DNA of 64,000 nt from Sinorhizobium arboris LMG 14919. Lineage in GTDB: Bacteria > Pseudomonadota > Alphaproteobacteria > Rhizobiales > Rhizobiaceae. The notes beneath the pieces were generated by a model. That model saw only the letters and a program-made list of their open reading frames with translations, was not told the origin of the DNA and ran no database searches. The translations under genes were made by a program, and so were the position numbers. Location of the stretch: contig NZ_ATYB01000008.1 of the NCBI RefSeq assembly GCF_000427465.1, positions 620,001 through 684,000 on the forward strand. The letters are read 5' to 3'. Every line of letters starts with the position of its first letter. Position 1 is the stretch's first letter. This document shows positions 61,637-64,000 of the stretch, in pieces.

Positions 61637-62845
61637 CTACCGCGTAGAACTGCTTTGAACTGACGCAGTGTCGAGGGCTGGCCTGCCGATGCTGGCCCTT
61701 GCAAACACCTCCCGCAGGACATGCGCCGTCTTCTCCATTGCTGCGGTATCGAGCGCCGGGTCGACAAGGAAGGCCAGGCTCGTCTCGCCGAGTTCCCGTG
61801 CGACCGGCAATCTCTGCGCCGGGGTCATGCCGATGTCCGTAAAGGCCTTTTCCCGGTAGATTTCCGAGCAACTGCCGCTGAAGCATGCAACACCGGCGCC
61901 GTTGATCTCGGCAATGATCCGGTCCCTGTTCCAGTCGGGCCGCAGACGCTCCGGCCGCACGAATGTGTAGAACCGATACCAGGCGTGCTGAATTCCACGG
62001 GGCGGCAACGGCGTGCGCAAAGCCTCGATCTCCCCGGCCGCTCTGGCGATAATGGCCGCATTATGCGCTCTTATGCTGCGCCACTCCGCCAGACGCTGCA
62101 GCTGACGCGACCCCATGACCGCCTGGATCGACATCATGCGCCAGTTGGTGCCTATGGACTCGTGCAGCCAGCGGAAGCCGGGAGGATGCTCCCTGTTGTA
62201 AACGGTCTCGTAGGACTTGCCGTGGTCCTTCCGGCTCCAAGCTTTCTTCCAAAGCTCGTCGTCGTTCATTGCCACAAGCCCGCCCTCGCCTCCTGTAGTG
62301 ATGATCTTGTCCTGACAGAAGGAGAAAGCCGCGACATCACCGAAACTGCCGACCGGCCGGCCGTCGATCTCGGCCCCGTGCGCCTGAGCGCAATCCTCTA
62401 TCACCCAGAGACCCTTCTCGCGGGCGAGTGCCATGATGGCAGGCATGTCGCAGGGCCAGCCGGCCAGATGCACGACGACGACGCCCCTGGTTCTCGGCGT
62501 CAGCTTGGCCCTTATGGTTTCGGCGGTGATGTTCTGGCTGTCGCGATCGACATCGGCAAAAATGGCGACTCCGCCCGCCATCGGTACGGTGGAGGCCGAG
62601 GCGATGAAACTGCGCGGCGTCACGATGACCTCGTCGCCGGGCTCCAACCCAAGCGCGAAAAGCGCCAGATCCAGCGCCACCGTTCCATTGGCGAGAGCCA
62701 CCGCATGCTTGACGCCCAGGAATTGCTCGTAGGCAGCCTCGAAGTTGCGTACGTGCGGACCCGTCCAGGCATTCACCTCGCCCGATCTGAGGATCGACAC
62801 GACATCCTCGATCTGCTCCTCGTCGTACACCGGCCAGCGTCCCAT
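61637..62845 (-). CDS. DegT/DnrJ/EryC1/StrS-family sugar aminotransferase
   Basis: 402 residues from ATG 62845, behind GGAGGGACAG; TTG 62857 is four codons upstream and overlaps that site. The PLP-binding Lys180 lies in FSFCQDKIITTGGEGG, and VIEDCAQAHGAEIDG holds the Asp that contacts the PLP ring. VTPRSFIASASTV and GTNWRMMSIQAV complete the family pattern. The enzyme would add an amino group to a 4-keto or 3-keto nucleotide sugar. It is downstream of the PIG-L and sugar transferase genes on the same strand, forming a glycan operon that enters from the right edge. Confidence 0.92.
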   Translation of the reverse strand: MGRWPVYDEEQIEDVVSILRSGEVNAWTGPHVRNFEAAYEQFLGVKHAVALANGTVALDLALFALGLEPGDEVIVTPRSFIASASTVPMAGGVAIFADVDRDSQNITAETIRAKLTPRTRGVVVVHLAGWPCDMPAIMALAREKGLWVIEDCAQAHGAEIDGRPVGSFGDVAAFSFCQDKIITTGGEGGLVAMNDDELWKKAWSRKDHGKSYETVYNREHPPGFRWLHESIGTNWRMMSIQAVMGSRQLQRLAEWRSIRAHNAAIIARAAGEIEALRTPLPPRGIQHAWYRFYTFVRPERLRPDWNRDRIIAEINGAGVACFSGSCSEIYREKAFTDIGMTPAQRLPVARELGETSLAFLVDPALDTAAMEKTAHVLREVFARASIGRPALDTASVQSSSTR

Positions 62846-62908
62846 CTGTCCCTCCAATTGAATTGGTCTTAAGGCAATGACTGAATGATCCGTCCGATGC
62901 CGCGTCGG

Positions 62909-63595
62909 CTAAACGACGTGACGGATCAGAACGAATCCTTCGGCCGCTTTCCGCATGACTGTCGCGCCGCGCAAGGTCGCCAGTGCTCTGAGAGTTGCGA
63001 TCGAGCGTTCATGCGGCGGCTGGCGCACTTGCGAAGCAAACATCTCCATCGCGTCGAGCTTGGCCTCGATATGGTCGCTGATATCGACGAAGACATTCGG
63101 CACGAACGCCGGCGACAGATAGGGCGCGTTCCAGTTGGTCTCGGACAGGGTTTCGTAGGCGAGGATGAGCTTCGGGAACTCTGCCTGATGCGGCCGGCAG
63201 GCGACCAGCGCCGAGGTGAAGGTCAATTGATGGTCCATATGCATGTCCCCGACGAAGGGCAACAATACGGTCTGCGGAGCCAACCGGCGGACAAGCTCGA
63301 ACAGGGCGGCATTGACGGTCGCATGCGCCGTTTCCGCGAGCTGCGCCGCCGGCAGCCGCAACCATATGGTTTCCTTCACGCCAAGGGCGCGATGCGCCTG
63401 CTTCGCTTCGGCCTGTATTCGGGCAGTTCCCTCCGGCTCGAAGGCGGGGGGCTTTCCCTCCGTCACGACGGCGACGAAGACCTCCTCGCCCTCCGTCGCC
63501 AGCCTCGCGATCGTCCCGCCTGCGCCGAGCACCTCGTCATCGGGATGCGGGGCGACGACCAGAGTGCGCCCGAAAGATATCTGCCCGCCACCCAT
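62909..63595 (-). CDS. PIG-L family deacetylase (LmbE-like)
   Basis: 228 residues, behind GGAGG. The zinc motif APHPDDEVLG at residues 15-24 (His17, Asp19-20, Glu21) and the later HMDHQLTF give the metal site. The family removes acetyl groups from N-acetylglucosamine derivatives. In this operon it may unmask an amino sugar made by the adjacent DegT enzyme, or trim the lipid-linked sugar laid down by the sugar transferase. There is no signal peptide, so cytoplasmic action is expected. Confidence 0.92.
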   Translation of the reverse strand: MGGGQISFGRTLVVAPHPDDEVLGAGGTIARLATEGEEVFVAVVTEGKPPAFEPEGTARIQAEAKQAHRALGVKETIWLRLPAAQLAETAHATVNAALFELVRRLAPQTVLLPFVGDMHMDHQLTFTSALVACRPHQAEFPKLILAYETLSETNWNAPYLSPAFVPNVFVDISDHIEAKLDAMEMFASQVRQPPHERSIATLRALATLRGATVMRKAAEGFVLIRHVV

Positions 63596-63647
63596 GAAAC
63601 CTCCTGATCAAAATATCTGGCGCCTTGGCGCGTGCGCATCCAGCGCA

Positions 63648-64000
63648 TCACGCCTTCGGCATCTCTGCACCGAGGCGCCGCGAGAGAAACTCCTTGGCTT
63701 CCTGCAGGTGCCTCGCATGAACCCGCTCGCCGGTGACCAGCGTCTTCAACGTCAAAAGAAGAATCCGCGCATCGAGCCAGAGACTGGCATGTGCGACATA
63801 CCAGAGATCGAGAGCGATCTTCTCCTCGTCCGAAAGCCGCGTATTGCCGTTCACCTGTGCCCAGCCGGTCATGCCCGGAGCGACGCGGCAGCGCATGCGG
63901 CCGAGTTCGCCGAAGCCTGAGATAGTCGCTAAGGGAAGCGGGCGCGGGCCTACCATCGACATGTCGCCGGAAAGCACCGCAATGAGTTGCGGCAGTTCGT
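63648..64000 (-). CDS. Undecaprenyl-phosphate sugar transferase, C-terminal end (5' end outside window)
   Basis: The frame stays open to the right edge; about 117 C-terminal residues are seen. ELPQLIAVLSGDMSMVGPRP and GMTGWAQVNG are signature blocks of the bacterial sugar transferase family (WcaJ/ExoY/PssA type), which starts polysaccharide synthesis by loading a sugar phosphate onto undecaprenyl phosphate at the inner membrane. The final helix LWYVAHASLWLDARILLLTLKT is the conserved re-entrant or amphipathic segment. It is upstream of the PIG-L and DegT genes in the same direction, so a full glycan locus likely continues beyond the window. Confidence 0.93.
   Translation of the reverse strand, partial: ELPQLIAVLSGDMSMVGPRPLPLATISGFGELGRMRCRVAPGMTGWAQVNGNTRLSDEEKIALDLWYVAHASLWLDARILLLTLKTLVTGERVHARHLQEAKEFLSRRLGAEMPKA

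Overview
The window is GC-rich alphaproteobacterial DNA. Its gene content is typical of a root-nodule Rhizobiaceae genome, most likely Sinorhizobium/Ensifer: two Hsp20 genes, one behind a ROSE-type RNA thermometer; a DUF982 protein; a membrane-bound cytochrome-c urate hydroxylase (PuuD) instead of a soluble uricase; many ABC uptake systems; class III cyclase-like proteins; intergenic palindromic repeats of the rhizobial mosaic type; and a large surface-polysaccharide gene set. The order (Hsp20 pair, purine genes, polysaccharide genes) resembles what I remember of the S. meliloti pSymB chromid. That is recollection, not a search result. I see no rRNA, tRNA, CRISPR array or intact insertion sequence.

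Layout. (1) 1-5000: the end of an alpha-2-macroglobulin gene, pbpC (penicillin-binding protein 1C) and a small DUF982 gene. (2) 5237-6466: a heat-shock promoter candidate, a ROSE thermometer and two small heat-shock proteins. (3) About 6500-10300: a stretch of visibly lower GC with a LysR regulator, about 600 bp without recognisable genes, and an IlvD/Edd-type dehydratase; it looks like an insertion. (4) 10321-33000: a nearly complete purine catabolic region. Transport is by AzgA and an ABC system under a LacI regulator. Base release and deamination are by nucleoside hydrolase, adenine deaminase and guanine deaminase. Oxidation is by XdhABC and PuuD. Ring opening is by HiuH, a PuuE-UraD fusion and allantoicase. 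Together they lead from nucleosides or bases to ureidoglycolate and urea; ureidoglycolate breakdown is not encoded here.

(5) 33112-42000: an FkbM methyltransferase, a stand-alone cyclic-nucleotide-binding protein, an ABC-transporter-like protein whose catalytic motifs are all altered, another methyltransferase and three glycosyltransferases. (6) 42068-48030: a complete oligopeptide-type ABC importer operon. (7) 48338-54677: a secreted polysaccharide lyase overlapping a class III nucleotide cyclase, a UDP-sugar dehydrogenase, a DUF3095 protein with cyclase/GGDEF-like motifs and a metallo-beta-lactamase-fold hydrolase. (8) 54860-64000: polysaccharide deacetylase, glycosyltransferases, an MscS channel, a sulfotransferase behind an AT-rich leader, a DegT aminotransferase, a PIG-L deacetylase and the end of an undecaprenyl-phosphate sugar transferase. 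This last part is a glycan biosynthesis cluster running off the right edge.

The best candidate for an undescribed system is the pair at 34142-37414: an ABC-like membrane protein with no intact ATPase motif and about 300 extra residues in its nucleotide-binding domain, encoded just upstream of a single-domain cNMP-binding protein. Cyclase-like proteins and glycan genes lie nearby. I propose, as inference, a cyclic-nucleotide-responsive membrane device linked to surface polysaccharide. All functional statements come from reading motifs by eye; no database search was run.
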